Both the position numbers and the translations under genes were made by a program. DNA of 64,000 nt from Uliginosibacterium flavum (GTDB lineage: Bacteria > Pseudomonadota > Gammaproteobacteria > Burkholderiales > Rhodocyclaceae): contig NZ_JBEWZI010000001.1 of the NCBI RefSeq assembly GCF_040566545.1, positions 248,001 to 312,000 on the forward strand, written 5' to 3'. The notes under the pieces are model-generated. The model searched no databases. It saw only the letters and a program-made list of their open reading frames with translations, and was not told where the DNA came from. Below, piece by piece: positions 8,364 to 16,551 of this stretch (positions are counted from its first letter, which is position 1; each line of letters opens with the position of its first letter).

Positions 8364-9787
8364 ACCGGCCTGCCTGTCAGACGCCCGCGCACGCTATCGA
8401 AATCCGCCATCAACATCACCAATACATACACTGTTGCGCCCACCAGCGCCTTGGCGGCTACGCCAAACCATCCCGCCGCCGGCCACGCCAGCAGCAAACC
8501 TGCCATCACGCCCGCGCCCAGCAAAGGCGGCCACAACAAGACCAGCGGCAAGCGATGGCACAGCACGCCACGCCCGGCCCACAAACTCAAACCAATCCCG
8601 AGACTTTGCCCCAGCAGCAAGCCCAGCGCCGCACCAGCCGTACCCATCTGCGGCACCATCCACCAGGCGATCAGCAAGGACGCCAACGCCGCACCCGCTA
8701 TGCTCGCCGAATGCCGCCAGACGCGGCGCGCCAGCAGCAAGGGCAAATCAAAATAATAGGCTTTCACCGCCGCCACAATCGCCGCCGCCGTCACCAGTGG
8801 CAGCAGCAAAGACGGAAGCTGCGTGAACGCCGCGCCATACATCAGCGGCACCACCTCCGGCAGCAGCAGTGCAAAGCCCACCCCAGCCGGCAGGATCACC
8901 GCCAGGCCCAGCGCTGCATAGCGCCCATACAGGCGCTGCGCCTCGGCAAAATCCTGTTGCCCCCAGGCCAGCACCATGCGCGGATACCAGGCCGTGCACA
9001 AGCCGCTGAAAATCAGGCCCAGCGTCTGCTGCGCCAGATCGGCCACGGCGCTGTAACGGCCCAGATCGGCCAGCGGCACCAATTGCTGCAAGAGATAACG
9101 GTCGCCCCACAAGAGCAGGTAACCCAGCAAGGAAGTAATCATCAGCGGCCCGGCGAAACCGGCCACCAGACGCAGCATGTCGCGCGATGGCAAAGCCGCG
9201 GAATCCGGGCTCAGCACCGCTCCCCACCACCACAACCGCCCGCCGCTCGCCAGAGCCGCCACCAGAAATGCAATCGCCATCGCCGCCAGCACCGCCGCTG
9301 CACCGCCACCCGCGCGCAGCACGCCCCAGGCCAGCAGCAAAGTCAGCAGTGCCTTGCCCAGAAACTGCAACGAATAACGCAGACTTTGCTGCGCCGCCGC
9401 CAGATAATTCCCACTGAAATCAAACATCCCCTGCGCCAATGCCATACACGCAGCGGCCACCAATACATGCCTGGAGAGCAGCGCCCAGCCTGCCTCTTCA
9501 GCCAGCCATGCCGCACACACAAGCAGCACGCCTGTCCCCAGCAGCATTGCCCGCAGAAGTCCGACCAGTGCGGCTCTCAGGGCTAGCTCGCCATAGAATC
9601 GCGCCAGCATGCCATTCAGCGGATTGAACAGGATCAGCGTCACCACCGCCGAGGCCGCCAGCCCCAGCGTCAGTTGCCCGTACCCGGCCGGCCCCAACCC
9701 GCGCACGATCAGCGCCAGACTGGCCATCGCCAGCGCGCCTGAAGCGATACGCACCGCAACGTAGGCGGCGGAAGTGCGCAGACTCAT
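8360..9787 (-). CDS. Wzx-type polysaccharide/oligosaccharide flippase
   Basis: The 475-residue, almost entirely hydrophobic protein has about 12-14 membrane helices and starts MSLRTSAAYVAVRIASGALA, followed by RGLGPAGYGQLTLG, a common opening of the MATE/MOP polysaccharide export family. It is expected to flip undecaprenyl-linked oligosaccharide from the cytoplasmic to the periplasmic leaflet. It sits between two GT4 genes with 4-base overlaps on both sides. In this operon the natural role is to deliver glycan to the PglL-like transferase. PglF-type flippases of neisserial pilin glycosylation are the functional comparison. Confidence 0.85.
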   Translation of the reverse strand: MSLRTSAAYVAVRIASGALAMASLALIVRGLGPAGYGQLTLGLAASAVVTLILFNPLNGMLARFYGELALRAALVGLLRAMLLGTGVLLVCAAWLAEEAGWALLSRHVLVAAACMALAQGMFDFSGNYLAAAQQSLRYSLQFLGKALLTLLLAWGVLRAGGGAAAVLAAMAIAFLVAALASGGRLWWWGAVLSPDSAALPSRDMLRLVAGFAGPLMITSLLGYLLLWGDRYLLQQLVPLADLGRYSAVADLAQQTLGLIFSGLCTAWYPRMVLAWGQQDFAEAQRLYGRYAALGLAVILPAGVGFALLLPEVVPLMYGAAFTQLPSLLLPLVTAAAIVAAVKAYYFDLPLLLARRVWRHSASIAGAALASLLIAWWMVPQMGTAGAALGLLLGQSLGIGLSLWAGRGVLCHRLPLVLLWPPLLGAGVMAGLLLAWPAAGWFGVAAKALVGATVYVLVMLMADFDSVRGRLTGRPV

Positions 9788-10884
9788 CGCAGCCCCTCAG
9801 CCAGCTTGATCCAGCGCTGCGCCACCGCCGGCGCCGCAAAGATCGCCGCGCGCTCACGCAGCCTCACCTGCAAAGCCAGCCGCGCGTCGTCCTTCAAATC
9901 CAGTTGCGCCTGCATCGCCGCCGACAAAGCCGCCACATCGCCGACCGGCAACAACAAGTCCTGCAGATCGGAGCCGAGAATCTCCGGCGGACCATAAGGA
10001 CAACGCGAGGCCAGCACTTGGCAGCCCTGACCCATCGCCTCCATCAGCACGTTGGACCAACCCTCGAAGCGCGAACTCATCACGAACAGCGCCGCGCGCC
10101 GGTAGAAAGGCTGCGGATCGCGCTGCCAGCCCACGCAATGCACGTCGTTCAAACCGAGCCGATCAATTTCGGCCCGCAGCCAGTCACGATCCGGCCCGTC
10201 GCCGACGATCACCAGCGGCGGCCTTTTAGCAGGCAAAGCGACATAGGCCGCCAGCACCACATCCAGGCCCTTGGTATGCCGATCCAGGCGGCCGACAAAC
10301 AGGATGAAGCCCGCCGGCAAGGATTCCGCCACGACACGCGACTCAGCCAAGCCAGCGTCATCACGCTGCAGCAAAGGATTCGGGATGTGCTTCAGGCGCT
10401 GGACAGGCAAATGCAAAGCCGCCGCCAGCTCGTCACGCACGCCCTGCGACACCGCCACCACAGCGGCAGGTAAGCGATAAAACAGCGCCAGCAAGGCACG
10501 TCGCCCGCGCCCAAGCCATTGCGGATTGTGATGCACGCTGACCACCAACTTGTTCAGCCAGCCGCCACGCAGCCCAGCCAGCGCGCAAACCATACCGGCC
10601 TCGTCCATGAAAGCCATCACCGCGTCCGGCTGGAATTCGCGCGCCACGCGGCCCACGACAGCCACGCGGCGCAACGCGGTTTTCAAGCGCGGCCACAACC
10701 CGGCTTGCGCAGGCAGATGCATATCCTCAATGGGAACACCGAAATCCAGTTGCTCGCCCGCCGCATTGAAAGCCAGCACCCGCACGCGATGCGTCTGTGC
10801 CTGCGCCCACTCGCGTGACAGCACCGCCGCGACCTGCTCGGCACCACCACCATACACAAGGGGAATCACGACGAGGATTTTCAT
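9784..10884 (-). CDS. GT4 family glycosyltransferase
   Basis: Starting at MKILVVIPLVYGGGAEQVAA the protein has 366 residues and a full GT-B fold. It has an N-terminal GGGAEQ acceptor motif, IPNPLLQ, VGRLDRHTKGLDVVL for nucleotide-sugar binding, and an E-x7-E pair in SSRFEGWSNVLMEAMGQGCQ. The same frame stays open upstream through a heptamer repeat to 11253, but the extension is non-homologous, so I use the ATG at 10884 even though its ribosome site is weak. Its stop overlaps the flippase start by 4 bases. Probable role: sugar addition to the lipid-linked pilin glycan. Confidence 0.87.
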   Translation of the reverse strand: MKILVVIPLVYGGGAEQVAAVLSREWAQAQTHRVRVLAFNAAGEQLDFGVPIEDMHLPAQAGLWPRLKTALRRVAVVGRVAREFQPDAVMAFMDEAGMVCALAGLRGGWLNKLVVSVHHNPQWLGRGRRALLALFYRLPAAVVAVSQGVRDELAAALHLPVQRLKHIPNPLLQRDDAGLAESRVVAESLPAGFILFVGRLDRHTKGLDVVLAAYVALPAKRPPLVIVGDGPDRDWLRAEIDRLGLNDVHCVGWQRDPQPFYRRAALFVMSSRFEGWSNVLMEAMGQGCQVLASRCPYGPPEILGSDLQDLLLPVGDVAALSAAMQAQLDLKDDARLALQVRLRERAAIFAAPAVAQRWIKLAEGLR

Positions 10885-11090
10885 GCGGGCGAAAATGGGC
10901 GAAAAAGCGAAGCGCGCAGTATACGTCCTCACCTCAAGCGCAGCCCTGTGACAAGGAGCAAAAGCGCGCCTTTGCACGCTGGAGCCAACAGGCCCGAACA
11001 CTCCATCCTCCTTTTCAGGGAAAGGTGGGGGTAAAAAAACGTCAATCAAGGACTGGCCTTGTTGCGCAAAACCCCAATCCGTAGACCACG

Positions 11091-11167
11091 ACTTGCGACT
11101 TGCGACTTGCGACTTGCGACTTGCGACTTGCGACTTGCGACTTGCGACTTGCGACTTGCGACTTGCG
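11091..11167. repeat. Tandem heptamer repeat, 11 copies of ACTTGCG
   Basis: Eleven perfect 7-base units run without interruption, with partial units at both edges. The array lies between the pglL-like stop (11180) and the glycosyltransferase start (10884). On the minus strand it is open in the glycosyltransferase frame, and a change of one unit would shift that frame. Confidence 0.95.
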
Positions 11168-11179
11168 ACAGCAATCAGC

Positions 11180-12883
11180 TCACTGCAAACAAGCCCGCCC
11201 ACCAATCCGGTAACCGCGCTTGGCCGCCTCGTCATACGCCCGCGCCCAATCATTCAGCGCCGGGCGGTGATAGGGAAAGCCATCACACATTGCCACCACA
11301 ATGCGCTTGAGCGCCGGACCACGCTCGCTCAGCGCGTAGGCCTCGCCACAACGCATCATCAGATACCAGCCCGGCTTGTACTGCCAGTGCGCATCGCAGC
11401 GATCCGCGATCTGCGCCGCATCGCCTTCGTCCGGATGCCAGCTTTGCAGACGCAGGCTCTCGGCATGCAGGGCGAACACCGAATAGCGCGATACCTTTGC
11501 CAATTGCTCGCGCGCCTTGATGCGCGTCGCCAGCTTCGTGTCCGGCTCCTCGGCGGCCAGCGTCTGGTAGGCCGCACGCACCGCAAACCAGTCAAACGCC
11601 ACCCAACTCAACACCACCACAGCCAACGCTGCCACGCCCGCGCCAAGCCAGAGCGGTAAGCGCAGCACCGGCAGACGCAGATTTTCGCCATCTGCCACGC
11701 CCATCGCCAACGCCACCGGAACCAGCAGATAGGCGTACCACAGCGGATATTCCACCATGCTGTGCAGGCCCACCACGCCGACACAGGCCAACGCCCACAT
11801 ACGCGCGGCGGTCGGCACAAACAACAGCTGGCGCAGATACCACAGCAGCAGCCCGCCGATCACCAGCACGGTCAGCGGCAAACCGAATTCCGCACCCATG
11901 TTCAATGGCAGATTGTGTGCATGCTCGGCAAACTTGGGAAAGGTGGCGGGCGGCGTCGTAAACATCGCATCGATGGACGCCTTGTAAAAAGTCGCCGGCC
12001 CCTGCCCCAGCCACGGATGCGCCACAATCGCCTGCCAGGCCGCCGTCCAGTTGAACAGGCGCTGGCCGTTCGAGCCGGCATCGCCCGCCCGATCCAGCGC
12101 GGTCGTCACACCGAAGGAATTCAGAATATGGCCGTAGGTCACCAGCGCCTGCGCCAGCACCGAAAATGCCGCCACCACCAGCAAGGCCTGCCCGATGCGC
12201 CGTGCCGCCGGATCACCGCGCCACAGGCTCAGCCCGCCCAGCACCAGGAAGGCTGCGGTGTAAAGCAGCGAGCCACGTGAAGCCGAAGCCGCCGCCGCCA
12301 GCGCCAGCCAAGCCGCCAACGGCAGCGCTAGCCACGCATTCAGCCAACGCCGCGCGAACAGAAAACTCAAGGAACCCAGCCCCAGGAACAGCAGATCCGC
12401 ATAATGATTGGCCTGCCCGACATTGCCGAAGGCCTGCAGATAGATCTTGCCCATCACCAGCCCGCCCAGCGTAACGCCGGAAAGCTGCAAAACCCCGGCC
12501 AAGGATTGCAGCAGCGCACCCCCCAACATGCCGGCCGCCATCGCATCGACCAAAGTCCCCGAGCGCAGACTCGCCCCCAGCGCGTAGCACAGCAGGAACA
12601 AGCCCAGATACACCGCATAGCCCAAGCCTGGCGTGCGCAGTTGCCAGCCCAGACAGGCCAGCAACACCAGCAGGATCAAGCCCGCCGCACCGCCGACCCG
12701 AAGCTCCAGCCCCTGCGGCCGGGCAATCACCCACCCGGCAAAGCTCAGCACTGCCGCCAGGGCCATAGCCCACTCCGCGTACACCACGGTTTGCGGATTG
12801 GGGTGGATATTGATCAGGGAAGACAGCACCAGACCGACAAACAACGGAATAGCGGCTAGCCAAAACAGGCGTTGAGAGATCAT
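11180..12883 (-). CDS. pglL: PglL/TfpO-like O-oligosaccharyltransferase (Wzy/WaaL superfamily)
   Basis: The 567-residue membrane protein has about a dozen helices and a soluble C-terminal tail. Hallmarks are FNWTAAWQAIVAHPWLGQGP, HAHNLPLNMGAEFGLP and GLHSMVEYPLWYAYLLVPVA; the H-x3-EYPLW element is typical of PglL enzymes that move lipid-linked glycan onto pilin serines, and less so of WaaL ligases. It begins 128 bases downstream of a pilin gene on the same strand and is followed by glycosyltransferase and flippase genes. I infer pilin O-glycosylation in the periplasm. O-antigen polymerase (Wzy) is the main alternative. Confidence 0.82.
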   Translation of the reverse strand: MISQRLFWLAAIPLFVGLVLSSLINIHPNPQTVVYAEWAMALAAVLSFAGWVIARPQGLELRVGGAAGLILLVLLACLGWQLRTPGLGYAVYLGLFLLCYALGASLRSGTLVDAMAAGMLGGALLQSLAGVLQLSGVTLGGLVMGKIYLQAFGNVGQANHYADLLFLGLGSLSFLFARRWLNAWLALPLAAWLALAAAASASRGSLLYTAAFLVLGGLSLWRGDPAARRIGQALLVVAAFSVLAQALVTYGHILNSFGVTTALDRAGDAGSNGQRLFNWTAAWQAIVAHPWLGQGPATFYKASIDAMFTTPPATFPKFAEHAHNLPLNMGAEFGLPLTVLVIGGLLLWYLRQLLFVPTAARMWALACVGVVGLHSMVEYPLWYAYLLVPVALAMGVADGENLRLPVLRLPLWLGAGVAALAVVVLSWVAFDWFAVRAAYQTLAAEEPDTKLATRIKAREQLAKVSRYSVFALHAESLRLQSWHPDEGDAAQIADRCDAHWQYKPGWYLMMRCGEAYALSERGPALKRIVVAMCDGFPYHRPALNDWARAYDEAAKRGYRIGGRACLQ

Positions 12884-13011
12884 GTGGGCAAATGCAGCAA
12901 CAATTCAGAGTGCCCGAATCATATTATTGATCAGCCCACAATAAACACCTGATTCATAGCCGGCACGAAGAAACTCAAGCCCGGCCCGCAAAAGAGGCCG
13001 GCCTCAAAGAA

Positions 13012-13542
13012 TCAAACAGCGCCACGACATTGTGTCGGCGAATACCGTCCCGGCAAAGTGCCGACACTGCCGGGGGCGTAGGTCGACGCAGCGCCCTTGC
13101 AGTGCCAGTCAATACTGCCCTGCGACCCAGGCGCCAATGCCACGTCACCAATCGTCGGAACAAAAAACACAGAATTCGTCGCCGCGGTTAGTTGGGCAAT
13201 GCCGTTTGACGTAATGTCATACGACACCTTAACTTCACCATTGTTGATATTGATCGAAACCTCAGACACATACTTGGTCACGGTAAAACAATACACAATG
13301 CTGCCCGCACAGCCGGTCGAAGCACTGGTGACCTCCTGCGTCACCACAGCCAGATTTCCACTACTCTGCCAGAATTCCCAGACAATTGACTTGGCCGCTT
13401 CGGCCAGGGTCAGGCCTTCTGTGACCTTTGAACGCACGGTGTAGTCTTGATAGGCTGGCAGCGCGATAGCCGCCAGAATGCCAATGATAGCTACCACGAT
13501 CATCAGTTCGATCAGGGTAAAACCTTGTTGAATACGTTTCAT
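13012..13542 (-). CDS. pilA: Type IV major pilin, paralogue 1
   Basis: This 176-residue type IVa prepilin has the short leader MKRIQQG cleaved before Phe-Thr-Leu-Ile-Glu, then the hydrophobic N-terminal helix ending near AYQDYTVRSKVTEGLTLAEA. Two cysteine pairs are visible, one in STGCAGSIVYC and one formed by DWHC and SPTQC; the latter resembles the C-terminal disulfide loop of pilins. A GGAG ribosome site precedes the ATG, and a sigma-54 promoter and palindrome lie upstream. The first ~50 residues match paralogue 2 (14718-15245) and the rest diverges by scattered substitutions. It is directly followed by the pglL-like gene and is the nearest probable glycosylation substrate. Confidence 0.95.
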   Translation of the reverse strand: MKRIQQGFTLIELMIVVAIIGILAAIALPAYQDYTVRSKVTEGLTLAEAAKSIVWEFWQSSGNLAVVTQEVTSASTGCAGSIVYCFTVTKYVSEVSININNGEVKVSYDITSNGIAQLTAATNSVFFVPTIGDVALAPGSQGSIDWHCKGAASTYAPGSVGTLPGRYSPTQCRGAV

Positions 13543-13588
13543 GACTAACTCTCCTGAGGAAAAACAGGGATACCCACCGCCTTACATT

Positions 13589-13604
13589 AGCCAAGTCCGT
13601 ACCA
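13589..13604 (-). promoter_or_regulatory. Sigma-54 promoter of pilin 1
   Basis: The minus strand reads TGGTACGGACTTGGCT, with GG and GC elements at the -24/-12 spacing. It lies about 47 bases upstream of the pilin ATG. PilS/PilR-driven sigma-54 control of pilA is well known in this class. Confidence 0.75.
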
Positions 13605-13696
13605 AGCACACAAGACCTACCCATCAGGAAAAAAGTCTTTTTATACAGCGAGTTAAAAACAAGCCTGATTTCACCCTGATTAACCCAAGCATTCAA

Positions 13697-13715
13697 AGTG
13701 ACAAAATTTGTCACT
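13697..13715. promoter_or_regulatory. Perfect palindrome, probable enhancer (PilR-like) site
   Basis: AGTGACAAA-A-TTTGTCACT is a perfect 19-base palindrome about 93 bases upstream of the sigma-54 promoter of pilin 1. A degenerate copy occurs at a similar distance before the promoter of pilin 2. Confidence 0.6.
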
Positions 13716-13800
13716 CCCCCTGCCGCATCCCGCCAAATGTTACACAATCACTTCACAATAGGCTCAGGCCAGTCGGACCAGAACGCCCGCTCACGCCAGA

Positions 13801-14553
13801 CTATTTCCATGGACGAAGATCCACTATTTCCAATATTTCGGCCGATTTTGCATCAATCAGCACAGACATTTCTCTTTGCTTGGCAACAAGAGGGATGTAT
13901 CGGAACCGATCGGCTTGCCGAGCAAATTTTTTCTGTAAATCCTCTAGCCGGGCTTTGGCTTCAGGATTGAGTTTCAATAATTCCTCAATCGCATGAGATT
14001 TACCAAGAACCTCTGCGGCATGCTCCTGATAGGGCCGATAGTATTGAGGAAAAACCTGCAAATCAGCCCCTGACATGGATGAAAAAAGAATACGCTGTTT
14101 TTCGACTGGATCATTGGGTTGCTCGGCATAAACAAAAACTGGGCCGGATTGAGGAAGCACCTTGAACTCCGGGTGTTTTACTTTTGCCAGTTCGGCAGAC
14201 TCAATTTGAGAGGCCGCCACCACCTCAAAACGATCCAGCGCAAATACCAGATAGGCCGGCCGGCCTTGATAAATGCTCCAAGCACCGAACACAAATGCCA
14301 CCAACTGCAAGCAGATGACCGTTGCCAGATCAAATCGGTAGCTAGATCGTGCGGGCTTAACAAAGAACAGGCACAGTATCGGCCCCAGCACAACGTCAAC
14401 ACAAAACAGGATTAACAACACCTTCACCAGCCCCGTTGCGGCGGTCAGGGGCGGCGGACACCATTGCAGCACCGCAAACAAAATGAAACTTGTAACAATG
14501 ATCGCGCTGATCACCAAATGCGTAACAACCAATTGTGTGCGTGTCAAAGCCAT
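13801..14553 (-). CDS. tfpZ: TfpZ/TfpX-like type IV pilin accessory membrane protein
   Basis: About 250 residues with N-terminal membrane helices (HLVISAIIVTSFILF), then VDVVLGPILCLFFVKP, then RFDLATVICLQLVAFVFGAW and the family-typical QGRPAYLVFALDRFEVV. Proteins of this TfpX/TfpZ group accompany variant type IV pilins in Pseudomonas and other proteobacteria and assist their assembly; the mechanism is not settled. I take the ATG at 14553 because it gives the usual N-terminal length; an ATG at 14568 and a TTG at 14574 are alternatives, and GAGG lies nearest to the TTG. The gene lies between the two pilin genes on the same strand, behind a terminator. Confidence 0.82.
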   Translation of the reverse strand: MALTRTQLVVTHLVISAIIVTSFILFAVLQWCPPPLTAATGLVKVLLILFCVDVVLGPILCLFFVKPARSSYRFDLATVICLQLVAFVFGAWSIYQGRPAYLVFALDRFEVVAASQIESAELAKVKHPEFKVLPQSGPVFVYAEQPNDPVEKQRILFSSMSGADLQVFPQYYRPYQEHAAEVLGKSHAIEELLKLNPEAKARLEDLQKKFARQADRFRYIPLVAKQREMSVLIDAKSAEILEIVDLRPWK

Positions 14554-14672
14554 AGTCAATAAATCCATGCGCAATAAGTAAAACCTCAGCCGGCGACGCT
14601 CAGTGCAACAGGCAATGGCGCCGATACGACAAGCGCCAACCAGTCTCCAGCAAGCAAGAGAAGGACAAACAA

Positions 14673-14699
14673 AAAAGGGCCAACATCGTTGGCCCTTTT
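14673..14699 (-). terminator. Rho-independent terminator after pilin 2
   Basis: On the minus strand AAAAGGGCCAAC / GTTGGCCCTTTT forms a 12-bp stem with a 3-nt loop, followed by further Ts, 18 bases after the pilin 2 stop. Confidence 0.92.
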
Positions 14700-14717
14700 G
14701 GTACTACCAGACAAAAA

Positions 14718-15245
14718 TCAGACTGCGCTGCGACATTGTGTCGGAGAATAACGACCCGGCAACAAGCCAGTGGAACCCACCGCATAAGTGGAAGCAGCCC
14801 CCTTGCAATGCCAGTCAATATTGCCTTGCGAACCAGCAGCCAGAGCGGCGTTACCGATGGTCGGAATCAAGTAAACAGTATTGTTTGTGCCCAATTGGTT
14901 AATGCCGCTGGCAGTGACGTTGTACGTCACCAAAACTTCGCCATTGGTGGCAGCAATCGAAATCGCCGACACATACTTGGTCACGGTAAAACAATACACC
15001 ACGCTTGCTGCGCAGCCGGTCGAGGCAGACGTAACCTCTTGCGTCACGGTAGCAAGGGAGCCATTGTTTTGCCAAGTTTCGGAAACCACCGATTTGGCGG
15101 CTTCGGCCAGGGTCAGACCTTCAGTAACCTTCGAGCGAACCGTATAGTCCTGATAAGCGGGCAGCGCGATAGCAGCCAAAATACCGATGATGGCGACCAC
15201 GATCATCAACTCGATCAGGGTAAAGCCTTGTTGAATGCGTTTCAT
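14718..15245 (-). CDS. pilA: Type IV major pilin, paralogue 2
   Basis: This 175-residue prepilin has leader MKRIQQG, the cleavage site before FTLIE and the same N-terminal helix as paralogue 1. The C-terminal cysteines are kept (DWHC and SPTQC), as is the pair in STGCAASVVYC. The frame is open upstream to 15302, but the leader peptide, the AAGGAG ribosome site and the promoter position fix the ATG at 15245. Its own sigma-54 promoter lies about 52 bases upstream and a strong terminator follows, so it can be a monocistronic, highly expressed pilin. Which paralogue forms the main fibre cannot be decided. Confidence 0.95.
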   Translation of the reverse strand: MKRIQQGFTLIELMIVVAIIGILAAIALPAYQDYTVRSKVTEGLTLAEAAKSVVSETWQNNGSLATVTQEVTSASTGCAASVVYCFTVTKYVSAISIAATNGEVLVTYNVTASGINQLGTNNTVYLIPTIGNAALAAGSQGNIDWHCKGAASTYAVGSTGLLPGRYSPTQCRSAV

Positions 15246-15296
15246 GAGCAATCTCCTTGGAGGAAAGAAACGGACAATTTCCGTTAGCTCTCTCCT

Positions 15297-15312
15297 AGCC
15301 AAGCCTGTGCCA
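15297..15312 (-). promoter_or_regulatory. Sigma-54 promoter of pilin 2
   Basis: The minus strand reads TGGCACAGGCTTGGCT, close to the consensus TGGCACG-N4-TTGCT with correct GG/GC spacing. Confidence 0.82.
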
Positions 15313-15419
15313 AAAGGGCAGACCGTCTGTCAGACTTAAAAATAGTCAAACAAAACCAGTCACTTAGAATACAAACAAAAAAAACCAACTGCCGACACTG
15401 CTCATCAAAAGAAGTAAAA

Positions 15420-15437
15420 AGTGACCTTTTTTGTCAT
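15420..15437. promoter_or_regulatory. Imperfect palindrome, probable enhancer of pilin 2
   Basis: AGTGACC-TTT-TTTGTCAT resembles the perfect palindrome at 13697-13715 and lies about 107 bases upstream of the sigma-54 promoter. Confidence 0.45.
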
Positions 15438-15593
15438 CTTTCGTGCCGCTGCACGGCAGCGCACACACCGCACACCGAGCTTATCCGCGCATTTTCACGA
15501 CACTTTTCCGAGCCAGGCGCCAACACAAAGCCCTCGCTGCTATGATTCAGCCTCGCTGTGCGCAGCAGCAATTTCAAGCAAGGTGATATCGGA

Positions 15594-16115
15594 ATGGCGA
15601 TTTATGCGCTAGGTGATCGGGTGCCGGAGTTGGGCGAAGGTGTGTGGGTGGCGGACAACGCGCGGGTGATCGGCAAGGTGTCGCTGGGCAAGCGTGTGAG
15701 CATCTGGTTCAACGCAATCTTGCGTGGCGACAACGATCCGATCACGGTGGGCGAGCATACGAACATCCAGGACGGTGCGATCCTGCATACCGACGATGGC
15801 ATTCCCCTGACGCTGGGCAGCCACGTTTCTGTGGGCCACATGGCGGTGCTGCACGGCTGCACGGTGGGTGACGGCACGCTGATCGGCATGAATGCGGTGG
15901 TGCTCAATGGCGCGGTGATCGGCAAGTATTGCCTGATCGGCGCCAAGGCGCTGATCCCGGAGGGCAAGGTGATTCCGGATCGTTCGCTGGTGGTGGGCAC
16001 CCCGGGGCGCATCATCCGCGAACTGACGGATGAGGAAGTGGCGCGCATTCAAGCAGGTGCGGATCATTACGTCGAGAATGCGGAACGCTTCCGCACGGGC
16101 TTACGACTTCTGTAA
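15594..16115 (+). CDS. Gamma-class carbonic anhydrase family protein
   Basis: This 173-residue left-handed beta-helix protein starts MAIYALGDRVPELGEGVWVA. The hexapeptide repeats run through the middle, and the three zinc-binding histidines of the gamma carbonic anhydrase family are present as His65, His82 and His87 (ILHTDDG, SVGHMAVLHGC). Related YrdA-type proteins often show no measured carbonic anhydrase activity, so the function stays open. An upstream in-frame start at 15558 exists, but AAGGTGATATCGGA precedes the chosen ATG and homologues begin here. It stands alone, opposite the pilin locus. Confidence 0.88.
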   Translation: MAIYALGDRVPELGEGVWVADNARVIGKVSLGKRVSIWFNAILRGDNDPITVGEHTNIQDGAILHTDDGIPLTLGSHVSVGHMAVLHGCTVGDGTLIGMNAVVLNGAVIGKYCLIGAKALIPEGKVIPDRSLVVGTPGRIIRELTDEEVARIQAGADHYVENAERFRTGLRLL

Positions 16116-16137
16116 TTCCGTTTCCAGATCAATAATG

Positions 16138-16190
16138 CCGCGAAGACGAGGCGCAGACATTGCTGGAGCACGGCAAGACGAAGTCGACAA
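16138..16190 (+). repeat. Intergenic repeat related to 60953-61000
   Basis: It contains GCCGCGAAGACGAGGCGCAG and GCTGGAGCACGGCAAGACGA, in the gap between the carbonic anhydrase gene and the nucleotidyltransferase module. Confidence 0.6.
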
Positions 16191-16227
16191 ATGCAGTATT
16201 TGTCTGAAAATGAAATAAGGAGCGGCC

Positions 16228-16551
16228 ATGCGTAGCCATGCCGATATTGATGCCCGCAGCCTCGCCTTGCATCGCCTGATTACCGAGAAAATTCAACGCG
16301 AACCTGCGTTGCACGCCCATGCAGAGGCGACTATCACGCGCTGGCGCCAGACGGTTTGTGCTGCGTCGCAGCCTTATCTGGATGAGTGGTTTCAGGCACT
16401 GCAAGCGGGCGCAAGCGCTAGCCTGAAGCTGGCCACCGAGGACTCTGAACATGCGCGCGCCTTGCGCCAATGCTCGCCGTTTACGGAAATCCTTTCCAAT
16501 CAGGAGCGTTTCAATTTCCTGAAAACATGGCGGACTCAGCATGAGGCGTGA
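16228..16551 (+). CDS. Small hypothetical protein paired with a nucleotidyltransferase
   Basis: This 107-residue, mainly alpha-helical protein contains LHRLITEKIQREPALHAHAE and ends TWRTQHEA. I do not recognise a named domain. It is preceded by AAGGAGCGGCC and overlaps the next gene by 11 bases, so the two are co-translated. That organisation (small helical protein, then nucleotidyltransferase) recalls two-gene toxin-antitoxin or abortive-infection modules, where the first gene would be the antitoxin. This role is an inference from position only. Confidence 0.65.
   Translation: MRSHADIDARSLALHRLITEKIQREPALHAHAEATITRWRQTVCAASQPYLDEWFQALQAGASASLKLATEDSEHARALRQCSPFTEILSNQERFNFLKTWRTQHEA

Larger units (their letters stand above)
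15246..15593. other. Intergenic region with divergent regulatory sites
   Basis: This 348-base stretch separates pilin 2 from the carbonic anhydrase gene. It holds the pilin 2 ribosome site, its sigma-54 promoter and a probable enhancer. I see no gene in it; the middle part is A-rich. Confidence 0.7.

Noticed and set aside
11091..11167. CRISPR-like array
   Set aside because: The units are 7 bases and contiguous, with no spacers and no cas genes.
10885..11253. N-terminal extension of the GT4 protein through the heptamer repeat
   Set aside because: It would start inside the pglL coding region and add a repetitive segment without homology; the family start is at 10884.
12990..13008. Rho-independent terminator after pilin 1
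   Set aside because: A GC palindrome exists, but there is no T-run on the minus strand; transcription into pglL seems more likely.
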